A DNA stretch of 53,275 nt, taken from the NCBI RefSeq assembly GCF_004335005.1, contig NZ_RQRT01000023.1, positions 1 to 53,275 of the forward strand, read 5' to 3'. Within the stretch, counting starts at the first letter, position 1; each line of letters starts with the position of its first letter. Source of the DNA: Paracoccus nototheniae (GTDB lineage: Bacteria; Pseudomonadota; Alphaproteobacteria; Rhodobacterales; Rhodobacteraceae). This document shows, one piece after another, positions 43,961 to 53,250 of the stretch. The notes beneath the pieces were generated by a model, which did no database searches, was not told the DNA's origin, and saw only the letters and a program-made list of their open reading frames with translations. The translations under genes were made by a program, and so were the position numbers.

Positions 43961-44911
43961 ATGGCAGGCGATCCGTATTCCGCATTGGGCGTCGCGCGCG
44001 GCGCCAGTGCCGCCGAGATCAAGAAAGCCTATCGGCGCATCGTCAAGACCGATCACCCGGATCTCAATCAGGATCCGGCGGCCGTGGCGCGTTTCAAGGC
44101 GGCCACCGCCGCTTATGATCTGCTGAAGGATGACGAACAGCGCCGCCGCTTCGACGCCGGAGAGATCGACGGCCAGGGGCAACAGCAGGCGCCCCAGTGG
44201 CGCCAGCGCCAGTCGGCGGGCGCAGGCGGGCATCCCTTTGGCGATGCGCCCGGCCATGGCGGCGATCCCGATCTGTCGGATGTCTTCGCCGATCTGTTCG
44301 GCCACCGCCCCGGCGGGCGCAGTGCCGGGTTCGGGGGCGCCGGGTTCGGAGGCTTTGGCGGGTTCGGCGGCGCGCGGGCCGATCAGCGTGGCCATGATCT
44401 GCGGCTGGCGCTGCAGGTCGATTTCCTGACAGCGGCGCGCGGCGGTCCGACCCGGATCACCCTGCCGCAGGGTGGCACGCTGGACGTGAACATCCCCAAA
44501 GGCGTGCGCGACGGTCAGGTGATCCGCCTGCGCGGCAAGGGAGAGCCGGGGACAGGTCGTGGCGATCCGGGCGACGCGCATCTTGAGGTTCGCGTGACCG
44601 AACACCCCCAGTTCCGGCGCGAGGGCGACGACATCCATCTGATCCTGCCGATCACGCTGGACGAGGCGGTGCTGGGCGGCAAGGTCGCGGCGCCCACGAT
44701 CGACGGCCCCGTCAATCTGACCATCCCGCGCGGCGCGACCTCGGGGCAGAGGCTGCGGCTGCGCGGTCGTGGCGTGAATGGCGGCGATCAGCATGTCGAA
44801 CTGCGCATCGCCATGCCGCCCAAGATCGATGAGGGGCTGGCCGCGTTCTTCGAAACCTGGCGGCGCGAGAATGCCTATGATCCCCGCAAGGGCATGACAG
44901 AGGGGCCATGA
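43961..44911 (+). CDS. DnaJ-like (type II, CbpA-type) co-chaperone
   Basis: The 316-aa J-protein activates Hsp70 ATPase. The J-domain (residues 1-70) reads DPYSALGVARGASAAEIKKA with the HPD motif at His32-Pro33-Asp34. A long Gly/Phe-rich linker follows (about 80-145, GFGGAGFGGFGGFGGAR). The C-terminal substrate-binding domain (about 145-310) has LPQGGTLDVNIPKGVRDGQ. No zinc-finger Cys repeats are present, so it is not the main DnaJ. There is no dnaK nearby. It lies between two short-repeat arrays; its stop is inside the second array. Confidence 0.93.
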   Translation: MAGDPYSALGVARGASAAEIKKAYRRIVKTDHPDLNQDPAAVARFKAATAAYDLLKDDEQRRRFDAGEIDGQGQQQAPQWRQRQSAGAGGHPFGDAPGHGGDPDLSDVFADLFGHRPGGRSAGFGGAGFGGFGGFGGARADQRGHDLRLALQVDFLTAARGGPTRITLPQGGTLDVNIPKGVRDGQVIRLRGKGEPGTGRGDPGDAHLEVRVTEHPQFRREGDDIHLILPITLDEAVLGGKVAAPTIDGPVNLTIPRGATSGQRLRLRGRGVNGGDQHVELRIAMPPKIDEGLAAFFETWRRENAYDPRKGMTEGP

Positions 44912-44962
44912 CGGGCGGATCATGACGGGCGGATCATGACCGGCGGATTGTGACCGGCGGGG
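44907..44962 (+). repeat. Tandem 14-bp repeat (four copies)
   Basis: CATGACGGGCGGAT occurs at 44907-44920 and 44921-44934, then CATGACCGGCGGAT at 44935-44948, and a diverged copy at 44949-44962. The stop codon of the DnaJ-like gene lies in the first copy. Confidence 0.8.
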
Positions 44963-45010
44963 CATGAAGACCGGGCCATGGCGCCCCGGTCGCCGCCATC
45001 AGGCGTGGCG

Positions 45011-45226
45011 CTAGACGGTGGAAATCGCCCGGCGCCGGATCGTCTGATCCTTGGGCGCATTGGCCGGATCGGCCATCCGGGCGGGCAATTCCGCCATGAC
45101 CGCACGTCGCGCCTCGGGCGTCATGGTGCCCCAAGCGGCGATTTCGTCCAGACGGCGCCAGCAGCCAAGGCAGAGGTCGCTGACCGGATCGATCCTGCAC
45201 AGCTTGATGCAAGGGCTGTCGGTCAT
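45011..45226 (-). CDS. DUF1289 small Cys-rich protein
   Basis: The 71-aa protein starts [14 protein letters not shown] and carries the four-Cys pattern CIKLC ... CLGCWRRLDEI typical of DUF1289 proteins, which probably bind a metal or iron-sulphur cluster. Function is unknown. The ATG at 45226 overlaps the stop of the small ORF before it by ATGA. Three genes (ruvX, small ORF, this gene) may be co-translated. Confidence 0.88.
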   Translation of the reverse strand: MTDSPCIKLCRIDPVSDLCLGCWRRLDEIAAWGTMTPEARRAVMAELPARMADPANAPKDQTIRRRAISTV

Positions 45227-45435
45227 GACCGCACCGCCCTGTCGCGCAGACCCGCGACCTGCCAAGCAGCCCGGGCCGTGCAAGGCCCGCGCCGGACGCT
45301 GCCGCTTGGCCCCGGACCGCCCGATGCCGATCTTCCCGACGCCGATCCGCCCGAACGCGTGCCGCCTGATGCCGTGCCGCCCGACGCCGTGGTGCTGGCG
45401 CTGTGGGTCGGGACCGTGGACCGAAGCACGCTCAT
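45223..45435 (-). CDS. Possible small gene of 70 codons joined to ruvX and the DUF1289 gene
   Basis: The ATG at 45435 overlaps the ruvX stop as ATGA, and its own stop overlaps the DUF1289 start as ATGA. It would encode 70 aa with N-terminal [14 protein letters not shown] central run of five (T/S)(A/R)SGG-like pentapeptides comes from a 15-bp DNA repeat. The Arg-rich end is [17 protein letters not shown]. The perfect coupling at both ends argues for translation; the low-complexity sequence argues against a folded protein. No family is known to me. Confidence 0.4.
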   Translation of the reverse strand: MSVLRSTVPTHSASTTASGGTASGGTRSGGSASGRSASGGPGPSGSVRRGPCTARAAWQVAGLRDRAVRS

Positions 45436-45908
45436 GCCCGGTCCGAGATATAGCGCAGCCGGTCCAGCGCGCCTTGCAGGATGTAACCCGCCGCGACCTG
45501 ATCGATCACCTCGGCGCGGCGCTTGCGCGAGGTGTCACCCTCCAGAAGGGCGCGTTCGGCGGCGACGGTGGACAGGCGTTCATCCCAATAGGTGACGGGC
45601 AGGTCGGTCAGCCGGATCAGGTTGCGGGCAAAGGCACGGGTGGCCTGCGCGCGCGGCCCTTCGGACCCGTCCATATTGCGCGGCAGGCCAAGGACCAGCC
45701 CGACCAGCGCCCGGTCCTGCACCAGCGCCAGCAGCGCCTGCGCATCCAGCGTGAACTTGACCCGCCGGATCACTGTGATGGGCGAGGCGACCTGCCGCAT
45801 CCCGTCGCTGACCGCCACGCCGATGGTCTTGGTGCCCAGATCAAGGCCCGCCAGCGCCCCGTGGCGGGGCAGGCTGGCGCCAAAGGCGATCATGTCTTCA
45901 TGGATCAT
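45432..45908 (-). CDS. ruvX: Holliday junction resolvase-like protein RuvX (YqgF)
   Basis: RuvX/YqgF has an RNase H-like fold and takes part in 16S rRNA 5' processing or Holliday-junction resolution. The 158-aa protein shows [17 protein letters not shown] (catalytic Asp), [14 protein letters not shown] and [17 protein letters not shown] with the conserved Glu, and a C-terminal Asp in [12 protein letters not shown]. Its start overlaps the ccmI stop by ATGA. Confidence 0.95.
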   Translation of the reverse strand: MIHEDMIAFGASLPRHGALAGLDLGTKTIGVAVSDGMRQVASPITVIRRVKFTLDAQALLALVQDRALVGLVLGLPRNMDGSEGPRAQATRAFARNLIRLTDLPVTYWDERLSTVAAERALLEGDTSRKRRAEVIDQVAAGYILQGALDRLRYISDRA

Positions 45909-47440
45909 GGTGCGGGCCCTGCCGGGTTGGCTGCGTCGGAGGAGCCAGAGGGTACACCGCCGTCTGACGGGGCGTCGGGCGTCGGGCTGCCGGGTGCCAA
46001 CGCCTCGGGCGTCGTGTTGGCCGGCGCCGCTGCGTCCGGTGCTGAACCATTGGGATCGGATGTATCGCCTGACGGTGCATCCGGCGCGGGGGCATCGGAT
46101 GCGGGCGGATCAGCGGTCGGGCCAGCAGGTGCCCCATCCTCCGCTCCGGGCGCATCCGGCACAGGGGCAGCCCCGGCCCCCTGATCCAGCGCCCGATTCG
46201 CCGCAGCGCCCGCCGCCTCGACCACGGCCAGCGCCTCGGGGATATCGGCAAAGCGCTGGCGCGCCTCGGTCAGGATCGCATCGGCCTGATCGTTCCGGCC
46301 CAGCACATACAAGGCCGAGATCAGCCGCGCCCATTCGTCCGGCGCCCCGCCCTCGGTCGCCAGTCGCTGCTGCAGGCCGGACACCATGCCTTCGATCATC
46401 TGCTGGCGATCCTCGGGGGACATGTCCTCTATCGCCGCCAGATCCTGCGCATCGGGGCCGGGCATGTCGGGGCCGGGCAGGCCCGGCATGTCTGTCGCCT
46501 GAGGCGCGGGGGGCTGGTAATCGCCCTCACCGGCCAGCCATGCCAGTTCCTCGATGGCGGCGCGGATCGAGGGGATCCACGGCGCGCCCTCGGGGCCTTC
46601 CTCCAGCAGCCGGCGCCAGATCGGAAAGGCGCGGTCGGGGCGACCGTTTTGGATCAGCATCACGCCCTGCAGATAGCGGGCCTGCGGTTGGTCCGGGTCC
46701 AGCGTCAGGGCGCGCGCCAGCACGGCCTCGGCCTCGGGGGTGACAAGACCGCCTGCGGTTTCGACCATCAGGCTGGCCAGCTGCATCAGCTCGACCGCAT
46801 CGGCCTGATCGCCGCGCAATTCCACCAAACGGGCCTGCGCGGCCTGCGCGGCGGCCAGATTGCCAAGCCGCATCTCATGCGTGGCCAGCAACTGCTGGCC
46901 CTGCGGGTCGTCGGGATTGCGGCCCACGGCCTCGCGCAGCTGGTCGATCATCGCCAGATAGTCGGGCTCGGCCTGCGACAGGTCGGGGGCGGGGCGGGCG
47001 GGGGCATCCGCCTCGGCCTGCGCTTGGGCAGGACGGGCGCGATAGGCGGCGTCGGCGGCGGCGAAACGTTCGGCCAGCGGCATGTCGGGTGCGCCGGGCA
47101 CACCTTCGCGCAGATACAGCGCCACCGCCCCGGCCAGCATGACCACCAGCACCGCCCCGGCCCAGATCAGACCGCCGCTGCGCCCGACCGTGGGGGCCGC
47201 CTGCGCCACGCGGCGATCCGCATCCAGAACCTTGCGCCCGATCTCAGCCCGCAGGCGCTGCGCATCCTCGGGCTGCAGGACACCGCGTTCCAGATCGCGT
47301 TCGACCTCGGACAGCTGGTCGCGATAGACGCGCAGATCGAACGCGGCGGCGGGCTCCGCCCCGGCCCGCGCCCGCCGCAGCGGCGCCAGGATGGCAAAGG
47401 CCACGATCGCGGTGATCCCCGCTGCAACAATCCAGAACAT
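45905..47440 (-). CDS. ccmI: c-type cytochrome biogenesis protein CcmI
   Basis: CcmI escorts apocytochrome c to the haem ligation complex in the periplasm. The 511-aa protein has TM1 at about residues 3-20 and TM2 at about 92-112 ([20 protein letters not shown]), with the cytoplasmic leucine-zipper-like loop [20 protein letters not shown] between. TPR-like repeats (about 160-320) bind the client C-terminus. The last 90 residues are Pro/Ala/Asp/Ser low-complexity. GGAGGTGA before the ATG is a near-perfect ribosome site. No other ccm gene is in the window. Confidence 0.92.
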   Translation of the reverse strand: MFWIVAAGITAIVAFAILAPLRRARAGAEPAAAFDLRVYRDQLSEVERDLERGVLQPEDAQRLRAEIGRKVLDADRRVAQAAPTVGRSGGLIWAGAVLVVMLAGAVALYLREGVPGAPDMPLAERFAAADAAYRARPAQAQAEADAPARPAPDLSQAEPDYLAMIDQLREAVGRNPDDPQGQQLLATHEMRLGNLAAAQAAQARLVELRGDQADAVELMQLASLMVETAGGLVTPEAEAVLARALTLDPDQPQARYLQGVMLIQNGRPDRAFPIWRRLLEEGPEGAPWIPSIRAAIEELAWLAGEGDYQPPAPQATDMPGLPGPDMPGPDAQDLAAIEDMSPEDRQQMIEGMVSGLQQRLATEGGAPDEWARLISALYVLGRNDQADAILTEARQRFADIPEALAVVEAAGAAANRALDQGAGAAPVPDAPGAEDGAPAGPTADPPASDAPAPDAPSGDTSDPNGSAPDAAAPANTTPEALAPGSPTPDAPSDGGVPSGSSDAANPAGPAP

Positions 47441-47624
47441 GCGTCACCTCCGTTGAGCCCCGTCCTATCGCGACTGGCGCGGGACCGAAAGCGCGGCGCG
47501 CGGGAAATCCCCCGGGCAGTCCGTTTGTCGCATGTCGCATTTCGCCGCGATCTGCCGCAACGCGCCTTGAGCGCGCGGCCCCGCAGCGCCATGGTGGCCC
47601 CAGCTTATCCCCCTGAGAGGCACC

Positions 47625-48890
47625 ATGCCCGACGCCCCCCGCTCCAGACGCTATTCCGTCTTCGCCTTGGCCCGAGAGGCTTTGCGCCAGCATTCCGGCT
47701 GGACGCGGGCCTGGGCCAATCCCCTGCCGCGCGATCGCTATAAGGTGATCGTGGTGGGTGCCGGGGGGCACGGGCTGGCGACGGCCTATTACCTTGGGAA
47801 GAATTTCGGCATCACCGATGTCGCGGTGATCGAAAAGGGCTGGCTGGGGGGCGGCAATACCGGTCGCAACACGACCATCATCCGGTCGAACTATCTGCAG
47901 GACCCGTCTGCGGCGATCTATGAAAAGGCGCGCAGCCTGTATGAAAACCTGTCGCAGGATCTGAACTATAACATCATGTTCAGCCCGCGCGGCCTGATCA
48001 TGCTGGCCCAGACCGAACACGAGATCCGGGGTTACAAGCGCACCGTCTATGCCAACAACCTTCAGGGTGTCTCGACCGAGTGGCTGGACCCGCAGCAGCT
48101 CAAGGCCAAGGTTCCGATCATCAATCTGGACGGGCCGCGCTATCCGGTGCTGGGGGGCCTCTATCAGGCCCGCGGCGGCACGGCGCGCCATGATGCGGTG
48201 GCCTGGGGCTATGCGCGGGCGTGCAGCGACATGGGCATGCACATCATCCAGAACTGCGAGGTGACGGGCGTGCGGACCCAAGGCGGTCAGGTGCGCGGCG
48301 TCTCGACCACCAAGGGAGAGATCGGCTGCGACAAGCTGGCGATCGTCGTGGCGGGTCATTCCAGCCATCTGGCCGAGATGGCGGGTTTCCGCCTGCCCAT
48401 CGAAAGCGTCGCGTTGCAGGCGCTGGTCAGCGAACCGATCAAGCCCTGCATGGATGTCGTGGTGATGGCCAACACCGTCCATGGCTATCTGTCCCAATCC
48501 GACAAGGGCGAGATGGTGATCGGCGGCGGCACCGACGGGTTCAACAACTTCACCCAACGCGGCAGCTGGCAGCATGTCGAGGAAACCGTCCGCGCCCTGA
48601 TCGAGACCTTCCCGATGCTGTCGCGCCTGAAGATGCTGCGCCAATGGGGCGGCATCGTGGACATGACCGGCGACCGCTCGCCCATCCTGTCCACCACCCC
48701 GGTGGGCGGCATCTTCGTCAATTGCGGATGGGGCACGGGCGGCTTCAAGGCGATCCCCGGTTCGGGCTGGGCCATGGCCGAGCTGGTCGCCAAGGGCACC
48801 CCCGGTCCGCTGGCCGAGGGTTTCGGTCTGAACCGCTTCCGCGAGGGGCGGTTCATCGACGAATCCGTCGCCGCGGGCGTGGCGCATTAG
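47625..48890 (+). CDS. soxB: Sarcosine oxidase subunit beta
   Basis: This is the flavin subunit of heterotetrameric sarcosine oxidase, which demethylates sarcosine to glycine, feeding methylene-tetrahydrofolate and H2O2. The 421-aa protein has the FAD-binding motif VVGAGGHGLATAYYLGKNFG (about residues 43-62), GGGNTGRNTTIIRSNYL, and QARGGTARHDAVAWGYARA with the His expected to carry covalent FMN. The C-terminal WGTGGFKAIPGSG is typical. It heads the sox operon, divergent from ccmI. It is unrelated to thiosulphate-oxidation soxB. Confidence 0.96.
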   Translation: MPDAPRSRRYSVFALAREALRQHSGWTRAWANPLPRDRYKVIVVGAGGHGLATAYYLGKNFGITDVAVIEKGWLGGGNTGRNTTIIRSNYLQDPSAAIYEKARSLYENLSQDLNYNIMFSPRGLIMLAQTEHEIRGYKRTVYANNLQGVSTEWLDPQQLKAKVPIINLDGPRYPVLGGLYQARGGTARHDAVAWGYARACSDMGMHIIQNCEVTGVRTQGGQVRGVSTTKGEIGCDKLAIVVAGHSSHLAEMAGFRLPIESVALQALVSEPIKPCMDVVVMANTVHGYLSQSDKGEMVIGGGTDGFNNFTQRGSWQHVEETVRALIETFPMLSRLKMLRQWGGIVDMTGDRSPILSTTPVGGIFVNCGWGTGGFKAIPGSGWAMAELVAKGTPGPLAEGFGLNRFREGRFIDESVAAGVAH

Positions 48891-48981
48891 GCGGGGGGGC
48901 GCCGATGGACGCGCATCAGGGAACCCACTGGTCTGCCTGCGAATTGATCGGTCATGACTGTTTTGACCGAAAGGGTTTCCC

Positions 48982-49242
48982 ATGGCTGACCGCAACAACA
49001 ATGGCCTCTATTTCATCGTCGGCGGCATCGTCGTCATCGTGGCGCTGCTGTTCTTCTTCATGTCCGGCAGCGAAACCGGCACGGCCACGACCGACCCGGT
49101 CGCAGGCGGCGACACCAATATCAGCGTCGAGACGCCCGCAGCCGACCCCGCGACAGGCACGCCGCCCGTCTCGGTCGAGACCGACACCCCCCCGGCTGTC
49201 GAACCCGCACCCGAGCCTGCCGCCCCGGCTCCGGCCAACTGA
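48982..49242 (+). CDS. Small single-pass membrane protein within the sox operon
   Basis: The 86-aa protein starts MADRNNNGLYFIVGGI. One transmembrane helix spans about residues 9-27 (YFIVGGIVVIVALLFFFM). The rest is a periplasmic Thr/Pro/Ala/Glu-rich, acidic, probably unfolded tail ending in PAPEPAAPAPAN. GGGTTTCCC lies before the ATG and the ribosome site is weak. Function is unknown. It lies between soxB and soxD, where the textbook operon has no gene. Confidence 0.7.
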   Translation: MADRNNNGLYFIVGGIVVIVALLFFFMSGSETGTATTDPVAGGDTNISVETPAADPATGTPPVSVETDTPPAVEPAPEPAAPAPAN

Positions 49243-49256
49243 GCGACTGACCGACC

Positions 49257-49277
49257 GGGCCGCCCACGCGGCGGCCC
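49257..49277 (+). other. Hairpin behind the small membrane-protein gene
   Basis: GGGCCGCC (49257-49264) pairs with GGCGGCCC (49270-49277) around CACGC. No T-run follows. It may lower expression of soxD-soxA-soxG relative to soxB. Confidence 0.5.
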
Positions 49278-49292
49278 ACGGCTTCGGTCTGG

Positions 49293-49353
49293 AAATATCC
49301 ACGGGGGTCCGGGGGCAGTCGGCCCCCGGTCTTCGTGCGGTCGCAGACCGCAC
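49293..49353 (-). repeat. Intergenic stem-loop element, inverted (copy 3)
   Basis: AAATATCC (49293-49300) is the inverse of GGATATTT, followed by CCGGGGGC/GCCCCCGG (49309-49316 with 49322-49329). An additional palindrome GTGCGGTC GCA GACCGCAC (49335-49353) follows. Orientation is opposite to the copies at 1.3 and 28.6 kb. Confidence 0.6.
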
Positions 49354-49473
49354 AAGCCGCGCCGCCAGCACCCGTTGCTGCGGCGCGTTCGCATATCCGC
49401 GCCCCGGCAGTGCCACCCCGCCCGATCAGACAATGCCAAGCCTGCAAAACCCCCTCCGGCACAAGGACGCATC

Positions 49474-49812
49474 ATGCTGACCCTGACCTGCCCCTGTTGC
49501 GGCATCCGTGCCGAGGAAACCGAACTCCATCCCGGAGGAGAGGCGCATCTGACCCGCATCGGCCCCGCAGGCACGGATGAGGATTTCGAATCCTATCTCT
49601 TTGCCCGCAAGAACGTCAAAGGCGTGCATTTCGAACGCTGGCGCCATGCCTATGGCTGCGGGAAATGGTTCCTTGCGGCGCGCTGCACCGCGACGCTGCA
49701 GGTCTTCGGCACCTACAGCGCGCAGACCAAACACCCGCCCGCCGATATCGTGGATGCGATCCGCGCCGCACGACCCGACTGGACCCCCGACTGGACGATC
49801 CCGCAGCCATGA
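49474..49812 (+). CDS. soxD: Sarcosine oxidase subunit delta
   Basis: The delta subunit binds zinc and stabilises the heterotetramer. The 112-aa protein starts MLTLTCPCCGIRAEETELHP with the zinc-type Cys cluster and continues FARKNVKGVHFERWRHAYGC with two further Cys (YGCGKWFLAARC). ATCATG has AAGGACGC before it. Its TGA overlaps the soxA ATG. Length is typical. Confidence 0.95.
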   Translation: MLTLTCPCCGIRAEETELHPGGEAHLTRIGPAGTDEDFESYLFARKNVKGVHFERWRHAYGCGKWFLAARCTATLQVFGTYSAQTKHPPADIVDAIRAARPDWTPDWTIPQP

Positions 49813-52739
49813 CCCACACGCCCCCCTTCCGCCTGCCCGCCGGTGGCCGCCGCATCGACCGCGCCTTTCAACTGCCATTCCGTTTCGACGGGCGCCACCT
49901 GCGCGGCCTGACCGGCGACAGCCTCGCCTCGGCGCTTCTGGCCAATGGCCAGATGCTGATGGGCCGGTCGTTCAAATATCACCGACCGCGCGGTCCCGTC
50001 GCCAGCGGGGCCGAGGAACCCAACGCCCTGTTCGGTCTGGGACAAGGCGGTCGGTTCGAACCGAACCAGCGTGCCACGACCACCGCGCTCGTGCCCGGGA
50101 TGATCCTGCGCAGCCAGAATTGCTGGCCCAGTCTGGATGCCGATATCGGCGCGGTGAACGGCGCGCTGGCGCCGTTCCTTCCGGCGGGCTTCTATTACAA
50201 GACCTTCATCCACCCCCGCCCCTTCTGGAAACATGTGTTCGAGCCGATCATCCGCCGCAGCGCGGGCCTTGGCCGGGCGCCGACCGATGCCGATCCTGAC
50301 CGCTATGAACAGGCCTATGGCTTTGCCGATACCGTTATCGTCGGCGGCGGCATCGCCGGTCTGACGGCGGCCCGCGACGCGGCAGAGGCCGGGGACCGGG
50401 TGCTGGTGCTGGAACAGGACGCGCTCTGGGGCGGGCGCACCCCCACCGACCATCAGGGCGGGCAGGCGGCCATCGAGGCCCTCCTGGCCGACCTGCGCGC
50501 CCGCGACACCGTCACCCTGCGCCGCAACACCATGGCGACGGGCCTTTATGATCACGGCTATCTGATCGCGCGAGAGGCTCTGGCCGATCACGACCCCAAT
50601 CAGGGCATCCCCCGCCAGCGCCTGTGGCGCATCCGGGCGGGTCGGGTGATTGCCGCCACCGGTGCGCTGGAACGCCCGCTGGCCTTCGCCTGCAACGATG
50701 TGCCCGGCGTGATGCTGGCCAGCGCCGTGCGCGACTTCATCGCCGAATTCGGCGTGGCACCGGGCCAGCGCATCGTGATCGTCACCAACAATGACGACGC
50801 CTATCGCACCGCCCTTACCGCGCATGCCGCAGGCCTCGACGTGCCCGCCATCGTCGATGCTCGCCCGCTGGCCGACGGCGCCCTGCCGCAGGCCGCCCGC
50901 GCCGCCGGAATCGCGGTCCTGACAGGCACCGGCATCGCCAAGGTCAAGGGCCACCGCCATGTCGAGGGCGTGATCCTCTGCGATCAGTCGGGCGAGGGCA
51001 GGCCGCTGCAAAGCCTCGATTGCGATGTGGTCGCCATGTCGGGCGGCTGGTCGCCGGTCGTGCATCTTTACAGCCATTGCGGCGGCAAGCTGATCTGGGA
51101 CGAGGGTGCATCCATGTTCCGCCCCGACCCGGACCGCCCCCCTCTGGGCGCGGATGGCAGCGGCAATGTCACCGTCGCGGGCGCCGCCAATGGCGATCTG
51201 CGCTGCGCCGGGGCGCTGGAACAGGACGAAGGCCCCATCCAGCCCGTCTGGGTCATGCCCGCCCGCGCGCCCTATAAGCTGCGGTCCAAGATGTGGCTGG
51301 ATTTCCAGAATGACGTCAAGGTCAGCGATGTGGAACTGGCCGCGCGCGAAGGCTATGCCTCGGTCGAACATACCAAGCGTTACACCACCCTCGGCATGGC
51401 CACCGATCAGGGCAAGCTGTCCAACATCAACGGTCTGGCGGTGCTGTCGGATGCCCTGAACCAACCGATCGAGGCGACGGGCACCACGACCTTCCGCCCC
51501 CCCTACACGCCGCTGACGCTGGCCACCATCGCGGCCGAGGCCAAGGGCGATGCCTTCCAGCCTTTGCGCAAAACCCCGATCCATGTCTGGCATGACAGCC
51601 ATGGCGCCAGCTTCGAACCCGTCGGCCACTGGCGCCGCCCCTATGCCTATCCCCGCGCCGGAGAGGATCGCCACGCCGCCGTGAACAGAGAGATCCTGTC
51701 CGTGCGCCGCGGTGTCGGCACGCTGGACGCCTCGACCCTTGGCAAGATCATCGTCAAGGGACCGGATGCGGGGCGGTTTCTGGACATGCTCTATACCAAC
51801 ATGATGTCCACCCTGCCGGTCGGCAAATGCCGCTATGGCCTGATGTGCAGCGAGAACGGCTTTCTGATGGATGACGGCGTGGTCGCCCGGCTGACCGATG
51901 ACACATGGCTGTGCCACACCACCACCGGCGGCGCCGACCGGATTCACGGCCACATGGAAGACTGGCTGCAATGCGAATGGTGGGACTGGCAGGTTTATAC
52001 CGCCAAGCTGACCGAACAATTCGCCCAGATCGCCGTCGCGGGCCCCAAGGCCCGCGCGCTGCTGGAACGCTTGCCCGGCACCATCGATCTGTCCCCCACG
52101 GCGCTGCCTTTCATGGGCTGGGCCGAAGGGGAACTGGACGGCATCCCCGCCCGCATCTTCCGGATCAGCTTTTCGGGCGAGCTCAGCTATGAAATCGCCG
52201 TGCCTGCCAGCCGGGGCCTCGATCTTTGGACGCGCCTGCACGAACGTGGCGCCGATCTGGGCATCACCCCCTATGGAACCGAGGCGATGCATGTCATGCG
52301 CGCCGAGAAAGGTTTCATCATGATCGGCGACGAAACCGATGGCACGATCATCCCGCAGGATCTGGGCCTCGATTGGGCGATCTCGAAGAAAAAGACCGAT
52401 TACATCGGCAAGCGCGCGCAGCGCCGCAGCCACATGACCGATGGCGCCCGCTGGAAACTGGTTGGTTTGGAAAGCCTGTCGGGCAAGGTTCTGCCCGATG
52501 GCGCCTATGCGGTGGCCGAGGGCGCGAACCCCAATGGCCAGCGCCGCACGCAGGGCCGCGTCACCTCCAGCTATCATTCGCCCACGCTGGACAAGCCCAT
52601 CGCGATGGGACTGGTCCGCCACGGCCCGTCGCGGATGGGGCAGGTGCTGGATTTCCCGATGCCTTCGGGCGAGGTGATGCAGGCGCGGATCTGCGATCCG
52701 GTCTTTTACGACAAGGAAGGGAGCCGCCAGAATGGCTGA
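49809..52739 (+). CDS. soxA: Sarcosine oxidase subunit alpha
   Basis: The alpha subunit binds NAD+ and tetrahydrofolate and completes the sarcosine oxidase complex. The 976-aa protein has an N-terminal 2Fe-2S-ferredoxin-like domain without cluster Cys (about 1-100), a Rossmann domain with VIVGGGIAGLTAARDAAEAG (about 175-194), and a C-terminal GcvT-like folate-binding half (about 600-970) with VGTLDASTLGKIIVKGPDAG and GTEAMHVMRAEKGF. The start at 49809 overlaps soxD (ATGA). It overlaps soxG by 8 bases. Confidence 0.96.
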   Translation: MTHTPPFRLPAGGRRIDRAFQLPFRFDGRHLRGLTGDSLASALLANGQMLMGRSFKYHRPRGPVASGAEEPNALFGLGQGGRFEPNQRATTTALVPGMILRSQNCWPSLDADIGAVNGALAPFLPAGFYYKTFIHPRPFWKHVFEPIIRRSAGLGRAPTDADPDRYEQAYGFADTVIVGGGIAGLTAARDAAEAGDRVLVLEQDALWGGRTPTDHQGGQAAIEALLADLRARDTVTLRRNTMATGLYDHGYLIAREALADHDPNQGIPRQRLWRIRAGRVIAATGALERPLAFACNDVPGVMLASAVRDFIAEFGVAPGQRIVIVTNNDDAYRTALTAHAAGLDVPAIVDARPLADGALPQAARAAGIAVLTGTGIAKVKGHRHVEGVILCDQSGEGRPLQSLDCDVVAMSGGWSPVVHLYSHCGGKLIWDEGASMFRPDPDRPPLGADGSGNVTVAGAANGDLRCAGALEQDEGPIQPVWVMPARAPYKLRSKMWLDFQNDVKVSDVELAAREGYASVEHTKRYTTLGMATDQGKLSNINGLAVLSDALNQPIEATGTTTFRPPYTPLTLATIAAEAKGDAFQPLRKTPIHVWHDSHGASFEPVGHWRRPYAYPRAGEDRHAAVNREILSVRRGVGTLDASTLGKIIVKGPDAGRFLDMLYTNMMSTLPVGKCRYGLMCSENGFLMDDGVVARLTDDTWLCHTTTGGADRIHGHMEDWLQCEWWDWQVYTAKLTEQFAQIAVAGPKARALLERLPGTIDLSPTALPFMGWAEGELDGIPARIFRISFSGELSYEIAVPASRGLDLWTRLHERGADLGITPYGTEAMHVMRAEKGFIMIGDETDGTIIPQDLGLDWAISKKKTDYIGKRAQRRSHMTDGARWKLVGLESLSGKVLPDGAYAVAEGANPNGQRRTQGRVTSSYHSPTLDKPIAMGLVRHGPSRMGQVLDFPMPSGEVMQARICDPVFYDKEGSRQNG

Positions 52740-53250
52740 TATCCTCGCCACCATCGCCCGGGTGCATGATCTGGGCATGATCACCATCCGCGCCGATCTG
52801 GACCGCGCAGGCGACGCCTTGGCAGAGGCTGCGGGCCTGCCCATCCCCGGCGTCACCGGCCTCACCACCGATGGCAGCCGCACGCTCGGCTGGATGTCGC
52901 CGGACGAGCTGCTGCTGATCCTGCCCACCCCCGAACTGCCTCAGGCGCTGCAGGATCTGACGCAGGCGCTGATGGGCGAACACGGGCTGGTGGCCGATGT
53001 GTCGGATGCCCGGGCGGTCTTCGACATCACCGGACCCCATGCGGCGGATGTGATCGCGAAACTGGCCCCCGTCGATGCCGCCTCCCTGCCACAGGGCCAT
53101 CTGCGCCGGACCCGTCAGGCACAGACCGCTGCCGCGATCTGGCGTCAGGGCGACGGTTTCCGCGTCGCGGGCTTCCGCTCGACCGCCGATTATCTGGGGC
53201 TGATCCTCGCCAATGCCGCCACCCCCGGCAGCCAGCTGGCCCCGCGCTGA
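52732..53250 (+). CDS. soxG: Sarcosine oxidase subunit gamma
   Basis: The gamma subunit is the second small structural subunit of heterotetrameric sarcosine oxidase, with a GcvT-related fold. The 172-aa protein contains GWMSPDELLLILP and VADVSDARAVFDITGPHAADV and ends in a TADYLGLIL region. It begins 8 bases inside soxA. The window ends 25 bases after its stop, so any folate gene behind it, such as purU, is out of view. Confidence 0.93.
   Translation: MADILATIARVHDLGMITIRADLDRAGDALAEAAGLPIPGVTGLTTDGSRTLGWMSPDELLLILPTPELPQALQDLTQALMGEHGLVADVSDARAVFDITGPHAADVIAKLAPVDAASLPQGHLRRTRQAQTAAAIWRQGDGFRVAGFRSTADYLGLILANAATPGSQLAPR

Noticed and set aside
49713..52928. 1071-codon open frame on the minus strand opposite soxA
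   Set aside because: Same reason: long antisense frames are common in DNA of this GC content, and soxA is an unmistakable full-length gene.
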